A stretch of 64,000 nt of DNA, taken from assembly GCF_013368755.1 (NCBI RefSeq), contig NC_049566.1:2604001-2668000 (forward strand), in the 5' to 3' direction. Made by a program: the position numbers and the translations under genes. Positions 1 to 10,397 of this stretch are shown here, piece by piece (position 1 is the first letter of the stretch; the number at the start of each line of letters is the position of its first letter). The notes beneath the pieces are model-generated. The model ran no database searches, had not been told where the DNA came from, and saw nothing but the letters and a program-made list of their open reading frames with translations. This stretch comes from Talaromyces rugulosus. Lineage: Eukaryota > Ascomycota > Eurotiomycetes > Eurotiales > Trichocomaceae.

Positions 1-1595
1 AGTCTTCATAAAAAATATGGTATCATGGCCCCTCGCATTTCCTGTATCGAATTTGAAGGAAGCACATCTAACCCAGTTTTGCCTATAGGCCCGGTAGTGC
101 GAGTTGCGCCTCACGAGGTCGACATCGCCGACATCAGCGCTGTCAAGGAAATCCATCGTGTCGGTGGAAAATACCTTAAAAGCGAGTTTTACGACAAAAT
201 TGGACATCGCGGCGGCAGAACACTCTTCAACCAGACCGATCCTCATCTCCATGCCATTCGTCGAAAGCTTTTGTCGGCCGGAATGGCTCGTGCCAACATC
301 GTGCACCTGGAGCCGGATGTCATGCAACGTATCCAATTGACCATGAAGCGGATGCAAGAGGAAAACGACCATAGCGGAGTAATTGACGTGTTTAAGTGGT
401 GGACTTTTATGGCCGCGGACGTGATTACAGAATTGAGCTTTGGTCAATCATTTCAGACAACCGAGCATGGACTGGTGATTTTTTCCCTCTGAATGCACAC
501 CCAATTACCATCGTCCAGGAGCTAATATTATGGGGGAAAAACAGAAAACACCGCTTATCACAACACTTCAAAAACAATCCTTTTTCATGGCAGTCCGAAC
601 CACCTTTCCTTCTCTGTTACCATGGGCACAACTCTTGCCGTTGCCACTACTAAAAGAAGTTCAAGCTGGAGGTCAAAGGATTTTCCATCGTGCCAGCCAA
701 GCCATTGGCCAATATAAGAGAATGGTTGACAGTGGACTGAACACTAGAAGAACGCTGTTCAGCAACCTCTTAAAGAGTGAGACCAGGGAGTTGACGGAAA
801 TGGAAATTATACAAGAAGCTTGTGGCTATATTGCTGCTGGTAGCGATACAACCGCCATCACAATGACTTATCTTATCTGGTCTGTGTGCAGAAACCAATC
901 AATTCGGGATAGATTGGTGACAGAGGTTAAAGGCCTGCCAGATGGCTTCTCGGAGGAGAGTGTGCGCGATTTAACATATCTTAACCAGGTATTTCATCAT
1001 TCGAAAGACTCGTTTTTTTTCTTACAACTTATAAAACTCTAGGTAATAAATGAAGCCCTACGGTTACACTCAGCAGTACCCAGCGCTTTACCTCGAAGAG
1101 TTCCACCTGAAGGCGCCACGCTTGGGGGATATTACATCCCCGGCGGCACCACAGCATCAACACAGGCATATACCCTTCACCGTGACCCAGTACTGTTTCC
1201 AGCTTCCGAAAGGTAACCACAACCGCTGATCTGATATTTTCAAGAGGATAACAGCTAACCTGTCTGGACAGCTTTAACCCCAGCCGGTGGGAAAACCCGA
1301 CCAAAGAAATGAAAGCCGCTTTTATGCCATTCGGAGGAGGGACTCGAGGTAAATACTCTTTTGTCTCCTCTTCTTTTTTTTTCTTGATTCTTTTGTTCAG
1401 AGTTAACGTCCTAAAATAGCTTGTATCGGTATACACCTCGCCTGGATGGAATTGCTTCTTGCCACTACACTCTTCTTTAGAAAGTTCCCTGATGCTAGAG
1501 TGTCCACCAAGGAGGGAATGTGTGATGAAGACATGGGGGTGAAAGCGTACTTGCTTGTATCCCCCAAATCACGACGTTGCCTTATCGAGGTGTAG
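1..1595 (+). CDS. Cytochrome P450 monooxygenase, 5' end outside window
   Basis: This is a haem-thiolate monooxygenase of fungal microsomal type. The N-terminal anchor lies before base 1. I read exons 1-19, 89-474, 545-988, 1043-1212, 1272-1348 and 1420-1595; introns are 54-71 bp and all phases close. Visible marks are the beta-sheet motif PVVRVAPHEV at the exon 1/2 junction, the I-helix oxygen-binding AGSDTT in exon 3, the K-helix ExxR (NEALRL) opening exon 4, and the haem loop FGGGTRACIG, whose Cys codon is completed across the 1349-1419 intron. The haem Cys and both Arg/Glu residues are present, so the visible part looks functional. It converges on the sugar permease at 1838-3514, which is not an obvious pathway partner. 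The substrate cannot be inferred. Confidence 0.9.
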
Positions 1596-1837
1596 GAAGA
1601 CCGTGGCGCGCCAAGAGAGAGAAGAGTGTGGCTATGGGAAGGCTATTTGTTTCGATCCCTTTCTTAGGGACTTTGATCCGGGGTAATTAATGCATAGACA
1701 TTTTACCTAATAGAATTTCGGCTACCTAGGCTAATAAAACGTATAATTCCGGTCAGACCTATAGGATCGGAAAGAATTGCAAATTTCAAAGACCGTGAGA
1801 CGTGACTAAAACAAGAAAAATAGATTAATTGCTCGTG

Positions 1838-3514
1838 CTACTTTTCGTCTCTCTCCAAAGCCATATCTTGCGTTCCATACGCATCCACATACTCACTTGA
1901 AAACTTCCTTGCGCTAATTTCCCTTGCAAACAAAATGTCCAGCTCTTCATATGTCCTTCCTTTGGCCTCTGGTAAACGAAAGTACGCCCAAATAAAAGTC
2001 AATAACGCAGTACTGCCCCAGAAGAAGCCAGTCTTTCCAGATGCATTCCATGCGGTCGGGTTCATAAAGTACGGTTCAAGCACCTGGCTGACAACGTTTA
2101 TGATTTGATACGATACTCGAGCCAAGGAGACCGACATGCTTCGAAGGCGGACCGAGGACGTTTCCGAAACAATTGCATATGCAATAGGGCCAACGGTTAG
2201 GGAGTACACCAGTAGCCAGAAGATGCATATCCCAGCCTGGGCCCATACAGCACCAGTCGCGCTCGAGGAACAATTGATGATGCCTATAATGAACAGTACG
2301 ACGAACAGAATCCCTTGTCCGGATACATAAAGTGTTCTCCTACCAAAATGGGTAATCAACCACCATGAACAAAGCGTACCGAGAAATGCAATTGCCGTGC
2401 CCCCAAGATTTAATTGATATGCGTGACTCGGACTCATTCCAGCTGTCGTGAAAAAATAACTCGGCGAATAGGCAAATGTACTTCCGGAAAGAATTTGCCC
2501 AACAAGTGCCATACAGCAGATCTCCGTTCTTCGGAGATCGGTACCTCGGAAACAGTCGAGATAGGATGTGCCTTGTTGTATATCGGCTTCGAGTTTTGTG
2601 GTGTGGACTAACATTGCGAGCTGCCCGTTAATCTGATCTTCGGTTTTATTACCGGCGAGACGTCGCAGAGAGTTTTTCGCTTCTTCCAGTCTGTCCTTGC
2701 GTACCAAGTACCAAGGTGACTCCGGGGCAAAGTAGCAGACTATCATCAGGGGTAACGGCCACATCCACTGTAAGGCGAAAGGAATGCGAAATGCCCACTG
2801 GTCATTCCTGTTGATTAGTCCCTCTAAAACACCGGCAGCAATGAATTGACCAATGGCCCAACAGAGGTTGACATATATTGTGAGATAACCGCGTAGGTTG
2901 GTAGGACAGACTTCGGACGCGTAGGAAGGGCCAACAATGGCGAAAACACCCCAGGTAAGACCACATAGCACTTCACCCGCAACTAAGACACCGAGTGAAG
3001 GTGCAAAAAAAACAATGAATAGCAGGCCATTCAAAATAGCGAGAGAGAAAACCATCACCCAGCGGTAGCCGACTCGAGACGTCATGTATCCGTTGAACAA
3101 ACCTCCTGTATGGGTTGAAGTATTTAGCATAAACAGACATATACAAGGAAAAAAATTAGATAGATATGACAAACCCATGATAGCTCCCACGGTACTCGAC
3201 ATATTCAAAGCAGACTGCCAAGCTGCTGAGATCTGCCATCCTGTCGTGCCGCCGTAATCCTGGCCGTATTTGTGAGTAAACTGGGGATAGGCGAAAAAGT
3301 TGCCGATCAGGACAATATCGTAGCCCTCCATTACAATAGACAGCGAAATCAACATGGACCAGAAGACAGCCTTGCGGTTGGCGCTCAGCGCCTGCCATAG
3401 ACTGTCCGAGTGTTCCTCATCGGAGGCTTGTCTCGCCTCAGATATGGCGCCGCTTCCTAGGGTTTCTTCTAAATGGGCGGCCGCGGACTTTTCGATATGG
3501 ATTTCCGAGGCCAT
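1838..3514 (-). CDS. MFS sugar transporter, alpha-glucoside permease type
   Basis: A plasma-membrane proton:sugar symporter of the MFS sugar porter family, close in style to fungal maltose/alpha-glucoside permeases. It has about 12 membrane segments. Family marks include PESPWYLVRK after TM6, SGSTFAYSPSYFF in TM7, FGRRTLYVSG between TM8 and TM9, and the C-terminal LPEAKGRTYEELD. The whole 558-codon span is open. However, residues about 114-136 form a foreign insert that breaks the TM2/TM3 region and is flanked by a good donor and acceptor, so I read a 69-bp intron at 3106-3174 and a 535-aa product. The start ATG at 3512-3514 precedes a charged cytoplasmic tail. A separate strong donor upstream was not needed. 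Sugar specificity is inferred only from overall resemblance. Confidence 0.9.
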   Translation of the reverse strand: MASEIHIEKSAAAHLEETLGSGAISEARQASDEEHSDSLWQALSANRKAVFWSMLISLSIVMEGYDIVLIGNFFAYPQFTHKYGQDYGGTTGWQISAAWQSALNMSSTVGAIMGLSYLSNFFPCICLFMLNTSTHTGGLFNGYMTSRVGYRWVMVFSLAILNGLLFIVFFAPSLGVLVAGEVLCGLTWGVFAIVGPSYASEVCPTNLRGYLTIYVNLCWAIGQFIAAGVLEGLINRNDQWAFRIPFALQWMWPLPLMIVCYFAPESPWYLVRKDRLEEAKNSLRRLAGNKTEDQINGQLAMLVHTTKLEADIQQGTSYLDCFRGTDLRRTEICCMALVGQILSGSTFAYSPSYFFTTAGMSPSHAYQLNLGGTAIAFLGTLCSWWLITHFGRRTLYVSGQGILFVVLFIIGIINCSSSATGAVWAQAGICIFWLLVYSLTVGPIAYAIVSETSSVRLRSMSVSLARVSYQIINVVSQVLEPYFMNPTAWNASGKTGFFWGSTALLTFIWAYFRLPEAKGRTYEELDILFAREISARKFSSEYVDAYGTQDMALERDEK

Positions 3515-4704
3515 ATCTTAATTCTTGTGCGTATATTGTCCCTTCAGAGCTATTGACCGACACTTTCTGATCGTAGTTTCAGTAGCTAGTGAGATCCACA
3601 GAGATAGTAGTAGGCATTTATGTAAAACTAAACTCGCATAAAGACATTTTTTATTTAGCCTGACATGGAAATATAGCCTAATATCGACATTTTAGGTCAT
3701 GTCATCCCGGTAACATGTCACAAGGTCAACCATCTGGTTTACTAGAGTCCAGAACGCCCTGGAATAATGTTGGATGTGGGGTGGAGCTAACAAACCCCAG
3801 ACCAGGAACCTGGGGTGTGGAGAGAGTAGCAAGCGCTAGTAATAGAAACAAAGCCAATCAGGTAGACGGTGAAGGATGCGCCATGCGCTATGGCGCTGGT
3901 ATATTAATTTAATATTTTCCACGTATTAGCAATTTTTCCTGGCTCGATAAAATCAAACCGCTACTGCGGCAATGGCAGCACAAACTACTTTTCACCCTAC
4001 ATAGCCAGAGATTAGCCATACTCGGTCATGAGACTCGGAAGAATAACCCAGGCAAAATAATTGGATAGTATTCACTGGGCGTACCGTTGTGGTGGGGAGG
4101 AAGGCATATTGTGTGCCCATTGGGCGACACTACGCGGAGAATGCAGCCGAGGCAATTCCTGACATTTTCACATAGGTATGGGTTATAAAGACAGGCCGAC
4201 ACCTAGGTAAATGGGTATTTTTGAATTTTTTGGCTTGTGATTGAGATTTATCTGAATCCTGGAATGATTCCCAGTTCCTTATACTGCTAAACCTTACACG
4301 TATGGATGACTGTGTACTAGTTATGAAGTACTGGCATCTCTTTATATATTATTATTTACCAACGGGTTTATTACATGTATATGGTCACAAAGCCAGAGGC
4401 AATGCAGTATGGTGCAGACAGGATGCGCAGGCGTTTCTGATGTTAATGATACCTGTTGACGTCCAATGCAGCCACGAAATTGCACCTATATTTCTTGATA
4501 GACTAAGATTTTCAACTCACCGAAAACTTGTGCTTTGCATTTACATCTAAATTGAAATGTAGGTCTAGGGATGCACTGGTAGTTTAATCATTATGAGTAA
4601 TAGCTCTTCGGTTGTATACCCCACTTTTAATCAGTTCCAGATGTCATAAATAAATCCTAATTTTAATCCTTCTACTAACTTCTTCCCACACATAACCTAT
4701 CGCC
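3515..4704. other. Intergenic, 1.2 kb, upstream of permease and GNAT gene
   Basis: No supported gene. It holds the divergent upstream regions of the permease (-) and the GNAT gene (+). A short perfect hairpin (CCCCAG, 9-nt loop, CTGGGG) lies near 3794-3814. The stretch from about 4200 to 4650 is AT-rich. The open frames here are short and resemble nothing. Confidence 0.6.
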
Positions 4705-5292
4705 ATGTCACTGCCCACAGACAAAAATGATATATCAATCCGACCAGCCACATCAACAGATATCCCTTTCCTTCCGGGTATAGAGAGTTCCGCATCTGCC
4801 ATATTCAAATCAATCCCCGCACTCTCATTCATTGCTTCAGATTCTCCTTTGAGCACTGAAGATCTCGAGAATTTCCTCGCATCGAGCCATCTATGGGTAG
4901 CCACATACAAAGACCCCAGCTCTCGGAGGATACCTGTCGCTTTTCTTGCCGCAAGACCTATACAAACCTCCAACGCGGATGGTAACAAGCCTGGGTCAAA
5001 TCATTTGTACATTGCTGAAAGTTCAGTTCATTCATCTTACCAGAGACGAGGGATCGCAAAGAGATTAATTGCCTTTGTTGAAAATTACGCTCGGGAGAAT
5101 AAGTTCGATGGTCTGACATTGATCACATTTTTGGATGTACCGTGGAACGGAGGGTTCTATCAAAACCTTGGCTTTGAGGAAGTAGATGCTGAGCATTTAG
5201 GAGAGGATTATATTTCCATGTTGAAAGAAGAGAGGGAGAAATGGAAAGATTTGGGCACATGGAGAAGGGGGGCCATGTTGAAAAGATTTTAG
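4705..5292 (+). CDS. GNAT-family N-acetyltransferase
   Basis: A single-exon 195-aa acetyl-CoA-dependent N-acetyltransferase of the Gcn5-related fold. The fold begins at once with ISIRPATSTDIPFLPGIE (beta1-alpha1). Motif A lies near residues 105-125 with LYIAESSVHSSYQRRGIAKR, which contains the pyrophosphate-binding Q/R-x-x-G-x-A loop. The Tyr and hydrophobic segment near residues 145-160 (FYQNLGFEEVD) is the usual motif B, with the GFY/LGF signature. Length fits a stand-alone small-molecule or amine acetyltransferase. The acceptor is unknown. The ATG at 4705 is preceded by a C-rich leader typical of fungal 5' regions. Confidence 0.9.
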   Translation: MSLPTDKNDISIRPATSTDIPFLPGIESSASAIFKSIPALSFIASDSPLSTEDLENFLASSHLWVATYKDPSSRRIPVAFLAARPIQTSNADGNKPGSNHLYIAESSVHSSYQRRGIAKRLIAFVENYARENKFDGLTLITFLDVPWNGGFYQNLGFEEVDAEHLGEDYISMLKEEREKWKDLGTWRRGAMLKRF

Positions 5293-7487
5293 TAGTCACT
5301 AGATATCTATGTATGTATACGTTTTCAGCATTGGGAATCCAAAGCAAAGCTCAAGGAAACTATACTAGCTGGATTGGATAAAAGTTGTTTCTTCCGTATT
5401 TTGCCAGCATTGATCAATTTGGAATACTGAAGACCAGAATTTCGATTCCGTCCCAAAACGGCAAGTAACCATTGGAAAGTAGTCAACACTTGACTAATCA
5501 GGTAAAAGACAACGCACTAGGTTTCAGATAAAACTATAAATTTCTCGTATTAGAGAGGAAGTTTATATGAGCACATGCAAGGTTAATTGGCGGCGGAGAA
5601 GAGCGGTTGCGACTCCAACGAAAACTTAACTCCGGCCGAATCGGCGTGATTATCTATCGATCAATTGTTTGGGTAGATAATGACTAATTTCGGAAATATG
5701 AGATTTTTATACTAATGGCCATGTGATTGATCTTTAATATGTGAAGAAAGCAATAATTAAACAGCAGTCACCAATCGCAGTAAGAGTACTCGCTCTCGTT
5801 AATAATATTGACGTCACATGTCGTTTTAATCTATTTCTCTTTTTCGCTCTTTGTACATCCTACGACCGTTTTCCTTGTTGTCAACTTTTCGACTCGGCGG
5901 TCACTAACGTGGTTCTCCGCCTTTGTGATCGGCTATGCTGGCTCACGTGTGCCTGGCTCAGACCAAAAAGCCTGGCACTACTTTATACCATTTGCCTTTG
6001 CTCGCTTGATTGGATCTCTTTATCTGTTCGTGAGGAAACTAAATGAAGAGTACAGAGAGTGGAGGACAGTGTATTTCAAATAATGTTCGGAAGAAAGAAA
6101 CCAATAGTACGGAGTAGATGCCTCATGCGATGGCATAACCCTCAGACCTCCACATGGCACTACCCGTAACTGAGATCGACAAGGTTGTTTATGATCGATC
6201 GATTCTTCGCTAAGTCTTTAGCTAGCGCTTGGCACCCACAAATACGGAGTGCCTAGTACCTATTACCTAGTCAGGACAATGTTGCACGGTTACAGCATCA
6301 ATTGGCCCGCCAGCAAAAAGAACACATTCAGCATGGAGCAGTAAGGAATTTCCTTCTCCTACGTAGGAGTGACCTAGCCTGCCGTTTAGCTGTTCCAGGA
6401 ACACAGCGAGGACGGCAACACACGCAACTCTTTTTTTTTACTCTGCACTCCGTAGCTCATAACTTAACTGTGTCTTACGCTGTACTCCGTAGGATCCGAC
6501 GAGTCCAATAATATGTGGATGAGTTATCCACGGAACCGGCACTTCCCGTTTTAAGTCCGTGTGGAACCAAGTGGGGCCCCACACCGCATCTGCTATTGGT
6601 GGAGGGTAGCCGTAGATTGCGAGGGTGCCTCTACGGAGTAGATAACCTTAAAAAGCCGCGGGATTGACCAAACTTTGGCAAGCTGGAAGAGCTAAGGATG
6701 CCCGCTAGGATGTCTCTTTTTTTCTTCTTTTTTTCTTCTTCCGAGCCTCTACAAAGTGGCAGAAAGCGACGCGCCCTGGTCCAGAGACAAATGGCCAATG
6801 CAAATGCAACTAGGCGGAGGTGACACAGGCAAGCCGCCAGAAACGAGCGTGCACCACTGCTTCCAAATCGGACGACGCACAGTGGGTCCACGGCTGCGGC
6901 GTCTCTTGTCCTAGCCCTTCTGCCCCACAACGGGCCGCGACTCCATTGGCCTATGGGGCTACCCTCCGATGATCATTGGCCTGCCAAGAGCGGGGCGGAC
7001 TCCACCGTGCCAGTCTGGACCAGCTCAGCAATGAAGCCCCAGCAGCAACACCTCCTTCCGCCCACCACCACGCCATACGAAGTACTCACTCACCACTAAC
7101 AAATCCCAATTATTTCCTAGCTACCAGCGGCGACTACGCCATCCTCGTCCTGTCTGGACTGGCTAGACTTCACTAGTGAACTGCACTAGCATCTCGCGTT
7201 GCTGGTTTTCTTTTCTTTTTCCCTCTGGATCGTTTCCCCGGTTTGCTTTCTTCCTTCCTTCCTTTATCCCCACGACGAACGGCCTCTGCTACAGCCTACA
7301 GGGTTGTGTGTACCCCGTTCGTCTTTTGTGCGACTGTCTATTCGACCTTTCTCGAGCCAGATTCCATACAACTGGGCAATCAATCACTGTGACAATTTTC
7401 ATCTCATGGCGGCCTATCTTCCTCTGACCCCCGACGACCGTTTGAACTCATAGCACCACCGCCCCACCATACGATAATAATAAAAAA
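5293..7487. other. Intergenic, 2.2 kb, with repeated TACGGAGTA motif
   Basis: No gene I can support. It contains a perfect CRE-like palindrome TGACGTCA at 5809-5816, a 14-bp perfect palindrome CTCCTACGTAGGAG at 6356-6369, and several copies of TACGGAGTA or its complement between 6108 and 6640. CCAAT-like boxes and a long pyrimidine-rich stretch (about 7200-7260) lie just before the regulator gene and fit its promoter and 5' leader. A frame at 5808-6083 is open but has no recognisable motifs. Confidence 0.55.
6108..6640. repeat. Cluster of TACGGAGTA / TACTCCGTA nonamers
   Basis: Exact copies occur at 6108-6116 (+), 6483-6491 (complement orientation) and 6632-6640 (+). One-mismatch copies occur at 6243-6251 and 6446-6454. 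That makes five occurrences in about 530 bp, in both orientations, in non-coding DNA. A further exact copy sits at 42415-42423 and a one-mismatch copy at 53965-53973. The function is unknown. It could be a binding site or a degenerate dispersed-repeat end. Confidence 0.6.
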
Positions 7488-9435
7488 ATGGACCGTCCAG
7501 CAACTCAGAGTCCCAGTAAACGAACCTCCACCAGCAACAACAAGAAGAAGCCATTGTCATCCGCAAAGCCCGTCACCTCCTCGCCTTCGAGTGCCCCCGG
7601 ATTCAACTTCATCACTGTTGACCCCTCTTCGCGGACGGAAAGCTCGTCCAGCCGAACCTTGATACGTGCAAATGCAGGTCGATACATTTGGAAACGCCGC
7701 AAGGCTAGTTCATCCAAGGAAAGCGGCGGCAGGGCAAAACCCTACGAAAAGCCCTCGTCGCAACGAAATGCTGCCACAGTGAAAGCCGAACCGAGTCCGC
7801 CTCCCGAAGACGATGACCAAGATGCACAACGAGTAAAGCAGGAGGATGAAGACGAAGACGTAGAACAAGCAATCACCGCAGCGAAAACGATTACAAGCGT
7901 CGTTGGCCCGCGCAGACGAAACACCCGTCGCTTCGATCCGACATCCAGCATAAATCATGGTCTCCGAAGCCCGTTGTTTACCAGTTTTGGTACCGAGGTC
8001 CCTGAGGATATTGTCCGACGGACCTTCAAATATTGTCAGTTTGTTCCCTTTGCTCCCTGCGCCAACTACACACCCTTAAAAGACGACCAAAGACTGTCAG
8101 AACTAACATGAACCAGCGGCCTCTGTGGTCATGTCAAAAATGCTCCCGTCCGATGCAGATGGCCCAGCGTCTAAAGTATCTGACGTTTGGGTGGCATCGG
8201 CGATGCGCAGCCCGGCTTTGCTGTCAGCATTTATCTACGGCACCCTCAGCCACGAGTTCGTGCTCGATCGTATGGAGAGCGGGGCCCCCTCGAAAGAACG
8301 CCGCCAGAAAATGCTCCAGATCATGGTTGCCGAAAGCGAGTCGATCAGTCGGATCAATCATGCTCTGCAGGATCCCGATGCTCAGAAAACGGATGAGTTG
8401 CTCATGGCTGTCTTCCTGATGGGCTACAGTCGCTACGACGATGCTGTATTTTCTCCACAACGTAACCCCCATAAATCGCCCTTGAACGACATCCAATGGG
8501 CCAATATCTACTCTTACCTCGATTACGATGAAGTCCATGTGGGGGGACTCATTCGCCTGCTCGAAATACGAGGCGGTATCGACGCAGTTGAGTTGCATGG
8601 GCTGCCAGAGATGATGTCGCTCGCAACAGTCATGTTCTCGTCCAAGTTTCTTCACAAACCGCTCTTCCCATTTATTCCGATTATCAAAACGAATGGCCGC
8701 CACAAGCAACCGGACTGGCCTTCCCCTATTCAATACTTGCTGCGAATGTATACCGGTGGCAAGTTTCCCAAGCTGCAAGCTCTTGGAGTCCCGTCAGAAA
8801 TGATTGGTCTTTTCGAGGATATTTACACCTACAACGCGGTAGTGGAATTGTACATGCAAGGAATCTTTACCGGGTCGTTTGCCGGCTCGGATGCACCGGT
8901 TATGGCCGATCGCCGGAACTGGATTCAACACCGGGCCTTGTCACTGGACTCGGCCGAGGAATTGGGGATAGCCGATACCTGTCCAGCGTACGAAGCCATA
9001 CGTCTCGCCACACTCACTTACTGTCTTCTCACCATCTTCCCCCTTGTTCCCATTATGGCACCGTATCCCCGGCTGACAACACAGCTACGACAAGCGCTGT
9101 GTAATGAATGGAACGGCTGGAACTCGGCTCCCGAATACTTTCTCTGGAGCCTGGTTGTTGGCGGTATTGCCTCCACCCAGTCAAAAACGACTGCATGGTT
9201 TGCAGCTATATTGAGTCAGGTTGCTGTGGCCAGGAATCTTTCTTCTTGGGCTGATATTAAAGAAGTGCTCACGTCAGTGCTTTGGCTTGGTCCAATATGT
9301 GATGATCGTGGGGAAGAACTCTGGAAGAATGCTGTCAATATTCGCTCTCATGTTCAACAACACCAGCAAAAAGTACACCAACAAGTACATCAGCAAACGC
9401 ACCGACAGCAGCGAGCTACTACGACGGTTGATTGA
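7488..9435 (+). CDS. Fungal-specific transcription factor-like protein without zinc cluster
   Basis: Exons 7488-8034 and 8117-9435 (intron 82 bp, phase 1) give 621 aa. The N-terminus is Ser/Lys-rich and contains the short motif GFNFITVDP, then an Arg-rich RANAGRYIWKRRK. This arrangement is seen in fungal regulators of the DUF3468/Fungal_trans_2 type. The C-terminal half is helical and hydrophobic like the 'middle homology' region of Zn2Cys6 regulators (for example GGLIRLLEIRGGIDAVELHG). No Cys6 cluster or other DNA-binding domain is visible, so it may act with a partner or bind DNA through the basic N-terminus. An acidic stretch (EDDDQDAQRVKQEDEDEDVE) lies near residues 105-125, and the C-terminus is a Gln/His-rich tail. 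The ATG at 7488 follows an A-rich leader. Confidence 0.8.
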
Positions 9436-10397
9436 TCCTCTGTCTTTCTTTTCTCTTCCATTTTCTTCTCTTTTATGGTTTATCTGGAGTATAGGAAAAA
9501 GCAATACCCGATTGATTGAATTAATGTGAGACGGCCGTGTATGGTATCGTCCTTGTTTTTGTCTTTGAACCACCTATTTCTATTGTTACTTTTACGATCT
9601 TTAACGTCGATGTACAAGCATCTTGCTTTTTTTTTTGTTGTCATTGAAACCAACTAACCAACCAGGATCCGGATACTGGTGTGACAGATATCTAGCGATG
9701 GCGTTGGTTGGGTGCACATCGCCTTTTTGTTTCTCTTTTTGTCTTACCTTATTAACTCTACTACCACTTTACAGTTAGAACTAGTTTCAAATAACGGGCG
9801 ACCCGTTGACCTTTTCGGAATGCCGTTGAGGATTGTATCTAGCCTTACGTGCAATTTACTACTCTTTTCTTCATTCCACATGACATGCCCTTACTGCACC
9901 AATATACGGATGACTCCTTGTAATAATTACCAATCAAACATAAGTAGCTAATAATAATGCTTGATACAGGATCTACAAGTCGCACGAACAAAAGAAAAAG
10001 GTGGCGCAGCACGGCCATCAGCGCAGGAAAGGCGCCCAATTCATTTGGCCGCCTGATGCTTGGCTGCATTGAACGGTACACATAGGATGATGCGTGGATC
10101 CGGGAAAGACAAACACTTCGAGGGTGCTGTTACACATGATTAATCCATATTTAACCTGATTCGTATTGAAGCTTGGTGCGAGTGCGCCGGATGCAACGGA
10201 TCAAAGACGCGACGATAAGATAAGCGGCGAATTTTCTGACCCGGTGGGGCGCAAGCTCTATGAGGTTCCAATTTTTGCCCATGTTGCTCTCTTTATCAGC
10301 ATGTATGAATTTATAATTGTTGGTCGAACGTATAAATTTCTTGACCTGGTAAACATCTAGTTTATCCAGCACAAGATCACCGGTTTGGAGCTTCGCC
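9436..10397. other. Intergenic, about 1 kb
   Basis: 3' region of the regulator gene and promoter of the MFS gene. T-rich tracts and AT-rich stretches only. I see no gene or RNA in it. Confidence 0.6.

Noticed and set aside
5741..6083. Two overlapping plus-strand frames of about 100 codons
   Set aside because: No motif, no splice-linked extension, and composition like the surrounding non-coding DNA.
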